This document shows, in pieces, positions 27,763 to 36,182 of a DNA stretch of 36,182 nt; the first letter of the stretch is position 1, and the number at the start of each line of letters is the position of its first letter. Source of the stretch: Planctomycetaceae bacterium. GTDB lineage: Bacteria > Planctomycetota > Planctomycetia > Pirellulales > Pirellulaceae. A model generated the notes under the pieces. That model was not told the DNA's origin. It made no database searches and saw only the letters and a program-made list of their open reading frames with translations. The stretch is taken from the NCBI GenBank assembly GCA_007695205.1, contig REEF01000475.1, forward strand, positions 1 to 36,182, read 5' to 3'. Both the position numbers and the translations under genes were made by a program.

Positions 27763-29040
27763 TCAGCCCTGCAAACGACTGGGATGCGCCCACAGCCCCA
27801 GGGCAGGGTTGCTGATATAGTAGATCCGCTCGCCATCGTCAAGCGTATTCCACCCCTCCACTAACTTCTGCGGATCGTAGCGGCGCTGCATCTGGGCCAG
27901 ATCGCCGAACTGGTAGCCGACCCCTTCGATTTCCGAACGATCGAGTTCTCCCGGGCAGTAGGTGATGCGAAAACGGTTCTCCGACGACCCGTGGATCAGA
28001 TGAGCGGCGGCGGAAAGGTTTTGCCGCAAGTCCTCGTTCTGCTCCATGAACCGCATGATCTCGGGCGTCGTTCGGTACCCATACTTGCGGATCAGGCGAT
28101 CGATCTGCTGGTCCTCGCCAAACGCCCCCACCGCCGGCGCCAACACGATCAAATCGCCGTCGTCCTCGATGGCCATCCGCGTGCGGTAGATCGACTTGTT
28201 GCCCAACCAGGTGCTGTGAAATTCTTCCGGGTCCAAGTAAACCACGACCTTCTTGAAGGGCTGGTCCACCACCGTAAAGTTGACCTTCACCGACAATTCG
28301 GCCGCCTGCTGGAAACACTCGTGGTCATCCCCGACGTACAGCCCGCGTGTCACCAGGCGGCCGGCGCCGTCACTGCCGACCACCGTCAGGATGTAGACCA
28401 GCGGCAGGTGGCTGCAGAAATGATCCTGCGCATAGTTCAAGATGCGTCGCAGGGGTGTATCGGCACGGCCCATCATCCGTTCCATGCCATAAGCCGCGCC
28501 GATGAAGTGGCTCTCGTTGATCCCCTGCGATCCGCCCGTACCGACGAAGATGTTCTTGTTGTAATTGGCCATGCCGATCACTTCGTGCGGGACCACCTGG
28601 CCGATCGAGAGGATCAGATCATGCTCGCCTTGCCAGATCAATTGGTTCAATTGAGCCGGCCAAGGTCGGTTCCAAATCCCCTCGGTCACCTCGCTGACAT
28701 ACTCGATCGGCACATGGCCGATCGTCAACACATCGTCCCGCCAGCGGTGTTCGCGGATCAGCGACTTGGGCAGGCCCGGGAACATCTTCTCCAACTGCCA
28801 GTCCGGCATCGGCACGTGCGTGCCCAAGGCGGGCATGACGTCCGTCAGACGATCGCCGAAATGGTCGTAGGTGATGCAAGTCAGCAATCCGGCCCGGCTG
28901 TTGTATCGGGTGAAATCGGGCGGCAGAGCGATCACCCGGCGACGGTCGCCCAACCGCTCGAAACAGTCCGTCAACGCGGATCGTAGTTGCTGGTCGGTCA
29001 GCACGGTATCGGGAGAACCCTCGGCGTAGTAGATGGTCAT
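27763..29040 (-). CDS. LarA-like (DUF2088) nickel-dependent hydroxyacid racemase/epimerase family protein
   Basis: ATG overlaps the upstream stop (ATGA). 'TFxRYNSRAG...GTHVPM...GQVVPHEVIGMANYNKNIFVGTGGSQGINESHF' resembles the LarA catalytic core (GTHR, PH, K region). Confidence 0.75.
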   Translation of the reverse strand: MTIYYAEGSPDTVLTDQQLRSALTDCFERLGDRRRVIALPPDFTRYNSRAGLLTCITYDHFGDRLTDVMPALGTHVPMPDWQLEKMFPGLPKSLIREHRWRDDVLTIGHVPIEYVSEVTEGIWNRPWPAQLNQLIWQGEHDLILSIGQVVPHEVIGMANYNKNIFVGTGGSQGINESHFIGAAYGMERMMGRADTPLRRILNYAQDHFCSHLPLVYILTVVGSDGAGRLVTRGLYVGDDHECFQQAAELSVKVNFTVVDQPFKKVVVYLDPEEFHSTWLGNKSIYRTRMAIEDDGDLIVLAPAVGAFGEDQQIDRLIRKYGYRTTPEIMRFMEQNEDLRQNLSAAAHLIHGSSENRFRITYCPGELDRSEIEGVGYQFGDLAQMQRRYDPQKLVEGWNTLDDGERIYYISNPALGLWAHPSRLQG

Positions 29041-29960
29041 ACAACCTCTCCGTTGTCTTGCAAAAGTTTTCGAGCAGCCCGTTCGATTTCGGCCTGATCG
29101 CACTGGTCAACCGGACTCATCAGCGGCAGGATGGGCCCCGTTTCGGCGATCCCTGCCAGCGATACGGCCGCGTGCAGCACGCGGATGGGATGGATCGAGT
29201 TTCGTAAATCCTCCAACGGCGAAAACAGGGCTCGAATCGTTTCAGCTCGATCAAAATCGCCAGCGTGGACCGCGTGCATCAACTGCATCGACAGCCGCGG
29301 GGCGACGCAAACACATCCCGAGGTGAATCCGCCGCACGAGAAATCTCGCAGATGAACGATCGCAGGTTGCTCGCCGATCCCACTGACAATTCGCTTCGGA
29401 TCCGTGTGCTCGGTCAATGCCTTCAGATAATCGTCCCGGGCCGGGTCATCGCGAACCACCGCGTACTTGATCCAGTTGACCAACCCGTCCTGCACCAGGC
29501 GAGCGACCGTTTTCGGCGCGATATAGCCGTCGTGCTTGATGTAAAGCACCACCGGTTTGCCCCAACGATCAGCGACCAGCCGGATACCGGTCGCGATGCC
29601 GTCGGAGGTCGCGATTTCGACTTGTGGTAAGACCATCGCCGTCGGAAACCCGAAATCTTTCAACACGGCGACCTGATCCATCATCAGGCCGAAAGCGGGG
29701 CCGATCGAGGGGATCATCAGCGTCTGCTCGCCAGAGAGTTCCTTCAGCATCTGCAGCAAATCCGCGTACTCGCTTAAGGCCACGTGGTACAGCACCGCGT
29801 TGCCCCCATACAGCAACGTGGACACGCCACCCGCTTCCAAGTGTTGGACCATCCGGCGATTCTGCTGGATGTCCAGCCTCAGATCGGCAGAACGAGCCAA
29901 GGGGGGCACGGCGATCACCGAGGTAGATAATCGCTGAGGGGTAATCGCTTGGGTGTCCAT
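29037..29960 (-). CDS. Dihydrodipicolinate synthase / N-acetylneuraminate lyase (DapA) family aldolase
   Basis: 'NRRMVQHLEAGGVSTLLYGGNAVLYHVALSEYADLLQMLKEL...GKPVVLYIKHDGYIAPKTVARLVQDGLVNWIKYAV'; DapA-family TIM-barrel layout. Confidence 0.82.
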   Translation of the reverse strand: MDTQAITPQRLSTSVIAVPPLARSADLRLDIQQNRRMVQHLEAGGVSTLLYGGNAVLYHVALSEYADLLQMLKELSGEQTLMIPSIGPAFGLMMDQVAVLKDFGFPTAMVLPQVEIATSDGIATGIRLVADRWGKPVVLYIKHDGYIAPKTVARLVQDGLVNWIKYAVVRDDPARDDYLKALTEHTDPKRIVSGIGEQPAIVHLRDFSCGGFTSGCVCVAPRLSMQLMHAVHAGDFDRAETIRALFSPLEDLRNSIHPIRVLHAAVSLAGIAETGPILPLMSPVDQCDQAEIERAARKLLQDNGEVV

Positions 29961-30026
29961 GTCGATTCTCGTCTTTCTATTGCAAGGCGGACGCTGGCCA
30001 AGTGCAAATGGGGAAGAATACCTTGG

Positions 30027-31751
30027 TCAATAGATGTCCGGTTCCGGGATTTTCGGGCCATGATGCAGGAAGTCGAAATCGCAACCTTCATGGGCCTGCG
30101 TGACGTGCCGCGTGAACAACTGGCCGTAACCCCGTGGATATTTGGCCACCGGAGGCTGCCATCCGGATCGACGATGCTGCAGTTCCTGGTCGTCCACCAA
30201 CAGTTCCAGCCGACGCTCGCCGACGTCCAATTCGATGATATCCCCGTCCTGGACCAATGCAAGAGGACCGCCTACGAACGCTTCGGGCGAAACATGCAAT
30301 ACGCACATGCCGTAACTGGTCCCGCTCATCCTGGCGTCAGAGATACGGACCATGTCCCGCACCCCTTGCCGCAGCAACTTGTCCGGGATCGGCAGCATAC
30401 CCCACTCGGGAAACCCCGGTCCGCCCTGCGGGCCAGCGTTCTTCAGCACCAGCACCGAATCGGCCGTCACCGGCAATCCCGGATCATTCAACCGCTCCTT
30501 CATGTCGCCGCGATTCTCGAAAACCACGGCCGGCCCCCGGTGGCCGAACAGACGCGGATCCGCAGCGATCGGTTTCACCACGCACCCGTCGGGCGCCAGA
30601 TTGCCTCGCAAGACGAATGTTCCGCCCTCGCCCGAGACTGGATTGTCCCGAGACCGGATCACGTCCGGGTCGATGACCTTGGCCTGGGCGATGTCTTCAC
30701 CCAGCGAACGGCCAGAGACGGTCCGGCAATCCAGGTGCAGCAGGTCGCTGATCTGCAACAACAAAGCCCCCAACCCGCCCGCGTTGTAGAAATCCTCCAT
30801 CAGATACTTTTCGCCCGCAGGACGTATGTTGGCCAGCACCGGCGTACGACGCGAGATCTGGTCGAAGCGTTCCAGCGGCAAATCGAATCCGGCTCGGCGC
30901 GCCATCGCGATCAGGTGGACGATCGCATTGGTGGAACCTCCGATGGCCATGTCGGTCACCACCGCATTGTCGAACGACTCAGCGGAAAGGATCTCCGAGG
31001 GCTTCCAATCCTCCCAGGCCATCTGGACGATGCGACGTCCGACGGCGGTCGCCATCCGCGCATGTTCGGCCACCACGGCGGGAATCGACGCGGCACCCGG
31101 CAAGGTCATCCCCAGCACTTCGGCGATGATCGCCATCGTCGATGCCGTACCCATCGTCATGCACTGGCCCGCCGATCGAGCGATGCAGTTTTCGATCTCC
31201 AGCCAAGCGTCCTCGCACAGATTCCCCGCTCGCAATTCGTCCCAGTACTTCCAAGCGTCGCTGCCGCTGCCCAGTGTCTGGTTGCCCCAGCGTGCGGTCA
31301 GCATGGGACCGGCCGGTAGGAAAATGGTCGGCAGATCCATCGAGATGGCCCCCATCAACAGGCCTGGGGTCGTCTTGTCACAACCGCCCATCAGAACCGC
31401 GCCGTCGACCGGATGGCAACGCAGGATCTCCTCGGTCTCCATCGCCAACAGGTTGCGGTACAGCATCGTCGTCGGCTTCATGAACATTTCGCCCAGCGAC
31501 ATCACAGGCACCTCGACGGGAAACCCTCCCGCCTGCCACACGCCCCGCTTGACCTGCTCGGCTCGCTCGCGAAAGTGCGAATGGCACGTGTTCAGATCGC
31601 TCCACGTGTTCAGGATCGCAATCACCGGCTTGTCCCGGTAGTCCTGGTCGTCGTACCCCATCCCTTTCAATCGGGAACGGTGCCCGAACGAACGCAGATC
31701 GCGCGGGCCAAACCAGCGATGACTTCGCAATTGTTCAGGCGTTTTTTTCAT
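30027..31751 (-). CDS. IlvD/Edd-family dehydratase (sugar-acid dehydratase-like)
   Basis: Start at [38 protein letters not shown]; Fe-S/metal site motifs '[13 protein letters not shown]', '[16 protein letters not shown]', '[15 protein letters not shown]', and '[36 protein letters not shown]'. Confidence 0.92.
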   Translation of the reverse strand: MKKTPEQLRSHRWFGPRDLRSFGHRSRLKGMGYDDQDYRDKPVIAILNTWSDLNTCHSHFRERAEQVKRGVWQAGGFPVEVPVMSLGEMFMKPTTMLYRNLLAMETEEILRCHPVDGAVLMGGCDKTTPGLLMGAISMDLPTIFLPAGPMLTARWGNQTLGSGSDAWKYWDELRAGNLCEDAWLEIENCIARSAGQCMTMGTASTMAIIAEVLGMTLPGAASIPAVVAEHARMATAVGRRIVQMAWEDWKPSEILSAESFDNAVVTDMAIGGSTNAIVHLIAMARRAGFDLPLERFDQISRRTPVLANIRPAGEKYLMEDFYNAGGLGALLLQISDLLHLDCRTVSGRSLGEDIAQAKVIDPDVIRSRDNPVSGEGGTFVLRGNLAPDGCVVKPIAADPRLFGHRGPAVVFENRGDMKERLNDPGLPVTADSVLVLKNAGPQGGPGFPEWGMLPIPDKLLRQGVRDMVRISDARMSGTSYGMCVLHVSPEAFVGGPLALVQDGDIIELDVGERRLELLVDDQELQHRRSGWQPPVAKYPRGYGQLFTRHVTQAHEGCDFDFLHHGPKIPEPDIY

Positions 31752-31918
31752 TCGCGTTCCTTCGTTCGTTTGAAATCCCCTGTTCGCCGTGGCCCGGCAC
31801 AGGTTAACCGAAAGCATGCCGATATCGCTCAGCCGACCCGCCGAACAGAATACCGCGAAGCGAGCCCCAAGCCAACCACCCCTGCCGTCCAACGCTGGGG
31901 CGGCGGGCGTTACCAATT

Positions 31919-32022
31919 TAGCACCGTGCGAGAAATAACTGTCCGATGTCCCCTCGCCCCTCCAGGGAGAAGGCAGGGTGAGGGGGCCAAAAGTGCGTCA
32001 GTTATTTCTCGCACGGTGCTTA
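31919..32022. repeat. ~104-bp inverted-repeat element (MITE/REP-like)
   Basis: AGCACCGTGCGAGAAATAACTG (31920-31941) and CAGTTATTTCTCGCACGGTGCT (31999-32020), perfect 22-bp arms. Interior carries CCCTCGCCCCTCCAGGGAGAAGGCAGGGTGAGGG. Confidence 0.85.
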
Positions 32023-32330
32023 GTTATCCGACCCCGTTGCGTCACCCATACACGTTGACAGCCCAAACGCCCCGATTAGAATCGGCCGCAGTTGAATCAG
32101 ACAATCCCGGTGATATCCACTTTATCCGGCTGAAAAACCCGGGATAATAATATCGTTACGGTCCGAACGGGGGCCGCCGATGACGCAATGAAAGGATGGT
32201 CCGAGCGCGGGGCATCGTCGCCGGCGGAGGCGTCCGCGGAAAAAGACGATGGTCACGCGTGCTGACTGCGGGGCGAGGTGGGGGTGAGACAATCCGGGAG
32301 CACGTCGGGAATTGAACGCTTTGGCGGTCT

Positions 32331-32391
32331 CACGCGAAGGTGCGAAGCTTCGACAACGCAAAGCCCTTCGCGAGCGTCGCGCCTTCGTGTG
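32331..32391. repeat. Imperfect inverted repeat (CACGCGAAGG...CCTTCGTGTG type)
   Basis: CACGCGAAGGTGCGAAG (32331-32347) vs CTTCGCGAGCGTCGCGCCTTCGTGTG (32366-32391); partial complementarity seen by eye. Confidence 0.55.
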
Positions 32392-32479
32392 CGACTCCTT
32401 CCCGTCAGCGTGGCTAACGGTCGGCGAAGCGGTATGCAAGCGGTCTGTTCGTTTTGTAGACGGAACGGTCGACGTAGGG

Positions 32480-32630
32480 AGGTTTCACTACCATCCACTC
32501 TTTGATTCAGATGTGCTAAACGCCGCTGAATGGTACGATTGCCGCCAGCCAAACCTCGGGTCGGACTTTGTGGTACGTGTTCGGAGAGCGATAGATCGGT
32601 TGACTGTAGATCCGGAACGTCGTACCGAAG
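32480..32630 (+). pseudogene. Truncated ParE/RelE-type toxin remnant
   Basis: In frame with ORF 32312-33019: RFHYHPLFDSDVLNAAEWYDCRQPNLGSDFVVRVRRAIDRLTVDPERR, resembling the N-terminal half of ParE-like toxins. Downstream sequence no longer matches the family, and no antitoxin gene is visible. Confidence 0.65.
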
Positions 32631-32843
32631 TGCCTGCCGTCCTAGGAAGCGATCAGCAGGCAGCCAAGCAGCACGACGACCATGATCAGGCAAAGGCGCT
32701 CTTGATCTGTCCGGGTAGGATCGTGGACAATGGGGAGACGTGGCGAAGCGTCCGGCCAGGAGGCTTTTGTCCGTCACGGGGGGCGTTCATGTTGCGGTTG
32801 GCGATACCGAGTGAACATTGGCAGGTTTGGATGCGGAAAGGTC

Positions 32844-35800
32844 ATGATCATGTTTTCAGGGATTCCTTTGCTGTGCTCGCTGGTTCTGACGCTGGGCATT
32901 TCTACGGAAGACGCGGATGCCGCTCGGCAGATCGTTCAGGCTACCGGGGTGCGTGGTGGCTTGGTGGTCCACGTCGGTTGTGGCGATGGACGGTTGACGG
33001 CAGCCTTACGGGTCGATGATGGTTATCTGGTACACGGCCTGGATGCCGATCCGGCGAACGTCGATGTGGCGCGGCAGCATGTGGCTCAGATGGACCTTGC
33101 TGGCTTGGTCGCCATCGATCGGTTGCTCTCGGGGCATCTGCCTCACGTGGACAATCTGGTACAGCTCTTGATTGTCGAGGATACGTCGCTGGTATCCGCT
33201 GAGGAAATGAACCGAGTGCTGGCGCCAGGTGGCGTCGCGTACGTGAAGTCGGATACTGCGTGGATCAAGACCACCAAGCCGTGGCCTGATACGATCGATG
33301 GGCAATGGACGCACTATTTGCGAGGCCCGGACAACAACGCGGTTGCGCGGGACGAGGTGGTCGGTCCGCCGCGTCATATCCAGTGGTTGGCTGCACCCCG
33401 CTGGACTCGCAATCACCATACGCTGAACAGTGTCAGTTCGTCGGTGACGGCGGATGGCAGACTGTTCTATATCGCAGACGAGTCTTCGCCGGCGAACATT
33501 CATCTGCCAGCCCGCTGGATGGTAACCGCCCGTGATGCATTCAGCGGAGTCACGTTGTGGAAGAGGCCGATGCTCTCGTGGATCGATCACCAGCACCGGT
33601 TCCGCAGCGGGCCGGCCCAAGCACCGCGATTGCTGGTCGTATCCTCCGATCGTTTATATCTGCCCCTGGAATTGGGTGGACCCGTTTCGGCGCTGGATAC
33701 GGCAACGGGGGAAGTGGTGGCCCGTTATCCGGAAACCGTCAACGCCGAGGAGATCATCCTGGTGGGCGACGTATTGTTGGTTCTGGTGGGTACTCCGGAA
33801 GCCGAGCATGCTTTCGTTCATCCGGTGCCTCGCAAGGCGCCACGGCCGCGAAACCAGAAGGCGTTGATTGCCGTGGACACCGTCACGGGGCAGACGCTGT
33901 GGCGATGGTCGCCTGAGGGTCATCCCGTGCCGAAGACCTTGGCCGCCGACGGCACCCGCGTCTACGTCGCTGTGGGGCGCGGTGCCGCCTGCTTGGATCT
34001 GGGCTCGGGCGAACTGCAGTGGCGTTACGGCCAGACAGCGTCCGAGGTTCGAGGCGGGATCAATTTTGGCGAGAACACGCTGGTGGTTTCCCAGGGAGTT
34101 GTTCTGTTCACCGTGGGCCGCGAGTTGCTGGCCGTTTGCGCGGACGAGGGCACCGAGCTGTGGCGGCGCGAGGCGGGCAGTGGCTTCCACGCCCCGCCCG
34201 ATGTCTTGGTGATCGATGATCTCGTTTGGCACAAAGTCGATTACTATGCGGATTCCAACCCGCCAGTGGCAACGCATCCCAAGATCGAGGCATTGGACCT
34301 TCGTACGGGCGAAGTCCGTGTCTCGGACCCGATCGCGGACCAGGTCAAGTCGGCGGGCCACCACTATCGATGCTACCGAGCGAAAGCGACTCAGCGATTC
34401 TTGATCGCCGGCAAACGGGGGGTCGAGATGATCGATATGGTGGGTGAACAGCATTCTCGGAATAACTGGGTGCGGGGTGCGTGCCAGTACGGCGTTTTGC
34501 CGGCGAATGGTTTGCTGTACGTGCCGCCCCATTCCTGCGGCTGCTATATGGAGACCATGCTGCATGGCTACTGGGCTTTTGCCGCCGAGCAAACCGCCAT
34601 GGCGGATGCGAAGGTTCGAGCGGCGGAGGGCTCGGCGCTGGAGGAAGGACCGGCTTACGGTCAGGTGAGCCCGCCGGAGCTGGCAAGCGTCGAAGCCTGG
34701 CCCACGTACCGCGGTGATCCGGTGCGTCGAGGCGTGGCGGATACCGTCGTGCCGGTTGAGCTTCAGCAAGCGTGGCAAACACATCTGGGCGGCCGGCTGA
34801 CCCAACCCGTGGTGGCCGAGGGTTGGGTGGTTCTGGCCGACGTGGATAGCGGCATCGTGTACGGGCTGGACGAAACCAGCGGCCAGGTGCGATGGCGTCA
34901 TGTGGCTGGTGGGCGAGTCGATTCGCCGCCTACGATCCATCAAGGAATGGTCCTGTTTGGAAGCGCTGATGGTCGAGTGACCAATTTGCGGTTGAGCGAC
35001 GGGCAGTTGGTCTGGCGATTCTTGGCTGCCCCTGCGGATCTGCGGATCGTGGCACTGGACCGATTGGAGTCGCCCTGGCCGGTGCATGGCAGCGTGATGA
35101 TCCTGGACGACATCGCCTACTTCTCGGCCGGTCGTTCCAGTTGGTTAGACGAGGGGATCTTTCTGTACGGCCTGGATCCCGTCACTGGACGAGTGATCCA
35201 CTCCAGCCACTATCAGAGTCGGCACCCTGAGTTCACTCGTAAGGAAGACCTTCCCGAGCAACGGGACCACGAGCGGTTCGAACAGAACGTGGCTGATTTC
35301 AAGACGCTGGAGCACCCGGATCACAGCGATGCATTTTCGATGGCAGCCGGTTCGATTTCGGATGTGCTGGTCAGCGACGGCCGCGACGTGTTCCTGCACC
35401 ACCGCAGGTTCAACGCCGCGTTGGAAAAGCAACCAGAACTCTCGCGACATCTGTTCTCCACATCCAGTCTGTTGGACGATGCCGAGAACCATCGATCGCA
35501 CTGGGTGCTGGGCACGGGCGATTTCAGCCGCATCCCCGTGGCCTACTCGTGGATCGTCAACAGCCGGGATGGTCGTCGCGGTCAGGCCACGATTTCGGTC
35601 CCGACCGGGCTCATGATGGCCTTCGACGACCAAGCGGTGTGGGGGATTCAACGCCCCGAAGCTCACCAGGCATCGGTCGGTGAGTACCTGCTGTTCAAAA
35701 TGGCCAACCGGCCGTTGGCGACCGACGAGCCGTCGCTACCCGATTTCAGGCCCGAACCGCCGCGCGATTATCTGTATCGCGTCGCCCTGCCGGCTCGCGG

Positions 35801-36077
35801 CCGAGCGTTGATCCAATCGGGCGAGCATCTGCTGATCGCGGTCATGCCCACCGATATCCCTGACGACGATCCCCACGCCGCATACGAAGGTCGGCTGGGT
35901 GGTGCGGTATTGGTTTGTGCCGAGCGGGATGGCCAGGTGCTTGCCCAATACCCGCTGGATTCGCCCGCCGTCTGGGATGGTATGGCCGCAGCCAACGGCC
36001 GCCTTTATATCGCTACCGTCGAGGGAACCGTCGTGTGCCTGGCACACGACGATAGGAACGGTTCTTCAGGGCAATAG
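32844..36077 (+). CDS. Predicted secreted protein: N-terminal SAM-methyltransferase-like domain fused to PQQ-like beta-propeller
   Basis: Start at MIMFSGIPLLCSLVLTLGIS with GGAAAGG upstream; 'GGLVVHVGCGDGRLTAALRV...VHGLDADPANVDVARQHVA...RVLAPGGVAYV' then propeller strands such as 'VDTVTGQTLWRWSPEG', 'LDLGSGELQWRYG', 'LDETSGQVRWRHVAGG'. Confidence 0.85.
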   Translation: MIMFSGIPLLCSLVLTLGISTEDADAARQIVQATGVRGGLVVHVGCGDGRLTAALRVDDGYLVHGLDADPANVDVARQHVAQMDLAGLVAIDRLLSGHLPHVDNLVQLLIVEDTSLVSAEEMNRVLAPGGVAYVKSDTAWIKTTKPWPDTIDGQWTHYLRGPDNNAVARDEVVGPPRHIQWLAAPRWTRNHHTLNSVSSSVTADGRLFYIADESSPANIHLPARWMVTARDAFSGVTLWKRPMLSWIDHQHRFRSGPAQAPRLLVVSSDRLYLPLELGGPVSALDTATGEVVARYPETVNAEEIILVGDVLLVLVGTPEAEHAFVHPVPRKAPRPRNQKALIAVDTVTGQTLWRWSPEGHPVPKTLAADGTRVYVAVGRGAACLDLGSGELQWRYGQTASEVRGGINFGENTLVVSQGVVLFTVGRELLAVCADEGTELWRREAGSGFHAPPDVLVIDDLVWHKVDYYADSNPPVATHPKIEALDLRTGEVRVSDPIADQVKSAGHHYRCYRAKATQRFLIAGKRGVEMIDMVGEQHSRNNWVRGACQYGVLPANGLLYVPPHSCGCYMETMLHGYWAFAAEQTAMADAKVRAAEGSALEEGPAYGQVSPPELASVEAWPTYRGDPVRRGVADTVVPVELQQAWQTHLGGRLTQPVVAEGWVVLADVDSGIVYGLDETSGQVRWRHVAGGRVDSPPTIHQGMVLFGSADGRVTNLRLSDGQLVWRFLAAPADLRIVALDRLESPWPVHGSVMILDDIAYFSAGRSSWLDEGIFLYGLDPVTGRVIHSSHYQSRHPEFTRKEDLPEQRDHERFEQNVADFKTLEHPDHSDAFSMAAGSISDVLVSDGRDVFLHHRRFNAALEKQPELSRHLFSTSSLLDDAENHRSHWVLGTGDFSRIPVAYSWIVNSRDGRRGQATISVPTGLMMAFDDQAVWGIQRPEAHQASVGEYLLFKMANRPLATDEPSLPDFRPEPPRDYLYRVALPARGRALIQSGEHLLIAVMPTDIPDDDPHAAYEGRLGGAVLVCAERDGQVLAQYPLDSPAVWDGMAAANGRLYIATVEGTVVCLAHDDRNGSSGQ

Positions 36078-36083
36078 GCCGGG

Positions 36084-36182
36084 ATGATTCGTAACCCAAA
36101 GCGTGAGCGAGAGAATCCGAGGATGGTGTTCGCTGACACTTCGGGTGCCAATGCGCGACGTCTTGGGCCAGATGGATACAAC
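36084..36182 (+). CDS. Possible start of a further ORF, cut by the window end
   Basis: Open for 33 codons: MIRNPKRERENPRMVFADTSGANARRLGPDGYN. No family recognised. Confidence 0.2.
   Translation, partial: MIRNPKRERENPRMVFADTSGANARRLGPDGYN

Noticed and set aside
27991-28986. 331-aa plus-strand ORF
   Set aside because: Antisense of the LarA-like gene; His/Gln/Asp-rich shadow frame.
29949-31319. 456-aa plus-strand ORF
   Set aside because: Antisense of the IlvD/Edd gene, which carries the real family motifs.
33654-35087. 477-aa minus-strand ORF
   Set aside because: Antisense of the methyltransferase/propeller gene.
36078-36120. GATTCGTAACCCAAAGCGTGAGCGAGAGAATCCG as a planctomycete dispersed repeat
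   Set aside because: It resembles repeats I recall in related genomes, but only one copy is in the window and I cannot verify; needs a genome-wide search.
1-36182. CRISPR arrays, tRNA or rRNA genes, prophage
   Set aside because: No regularly spaced direct repeats, no recognisable tRNA cloverleaf or rRNA sequence, and no phage structural genes seen by eye.

Overview
The window looks like Planctomycetes (Pirellulales-like) chromosome. This rests on the planctomycete-type Ser/Thr kinase plus ECF sigma pair, the giant secreted PQQ-type propeller proteins and the ribosomal protein features. From 1 to about 1.6 kb, minus strand, are a truncated Ser/Thr kinase and an ECF-type sigma factor. From about 2 to 17.2 kb, minus strand, is a contiguous fused S10-spc-alpha ribosomal protein superoperon (S10, L3, L4, L23, L2, S19, L22, S3, L16, L29, S17, L14, L24, L5, S14, S8, L6, L18, S5, L15, SecY, L36, S13, S11, RpoA, L17), followed by an exported TolB-like propeller protein. 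From 17.6 to 25.4 kb, plus strand, are a 32-aa basic mini-protein missed by the ORF track, a FabZ-like dehydratase, TrmB, a 1566-aa PQQ/TPR protein and AsnS. From 25.5 to 31.8 kb, minus strand, are two lipoproteins (COG3014-like and LpoB-like) and an IlvD/Edd dehydratase - DapA-like aldolase - LarA-like racemase operon. From 31.9 to 32.8 kb is a junk or repeat region with an inverted-repeat element and a ParE toxin remnant. From 32.8 to 36.1 kb, plus strand, is a secreted methyltransferase/PQQ-propeller fusion. The most interesting observations are a strong structured RNA candidate in the rpsJ-rplC intergenic region, the 32-aa basic mini-protein, two ~104-bp inverted-repeat elements with similar ends (one supplies a stop codon), the possible sugar-acid epimerase/dehydratase/aldolase operon, the enlarged L17, and the exported methyltransferase-propeller fusion. 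All calls come from reading the sequence; no database search was run.
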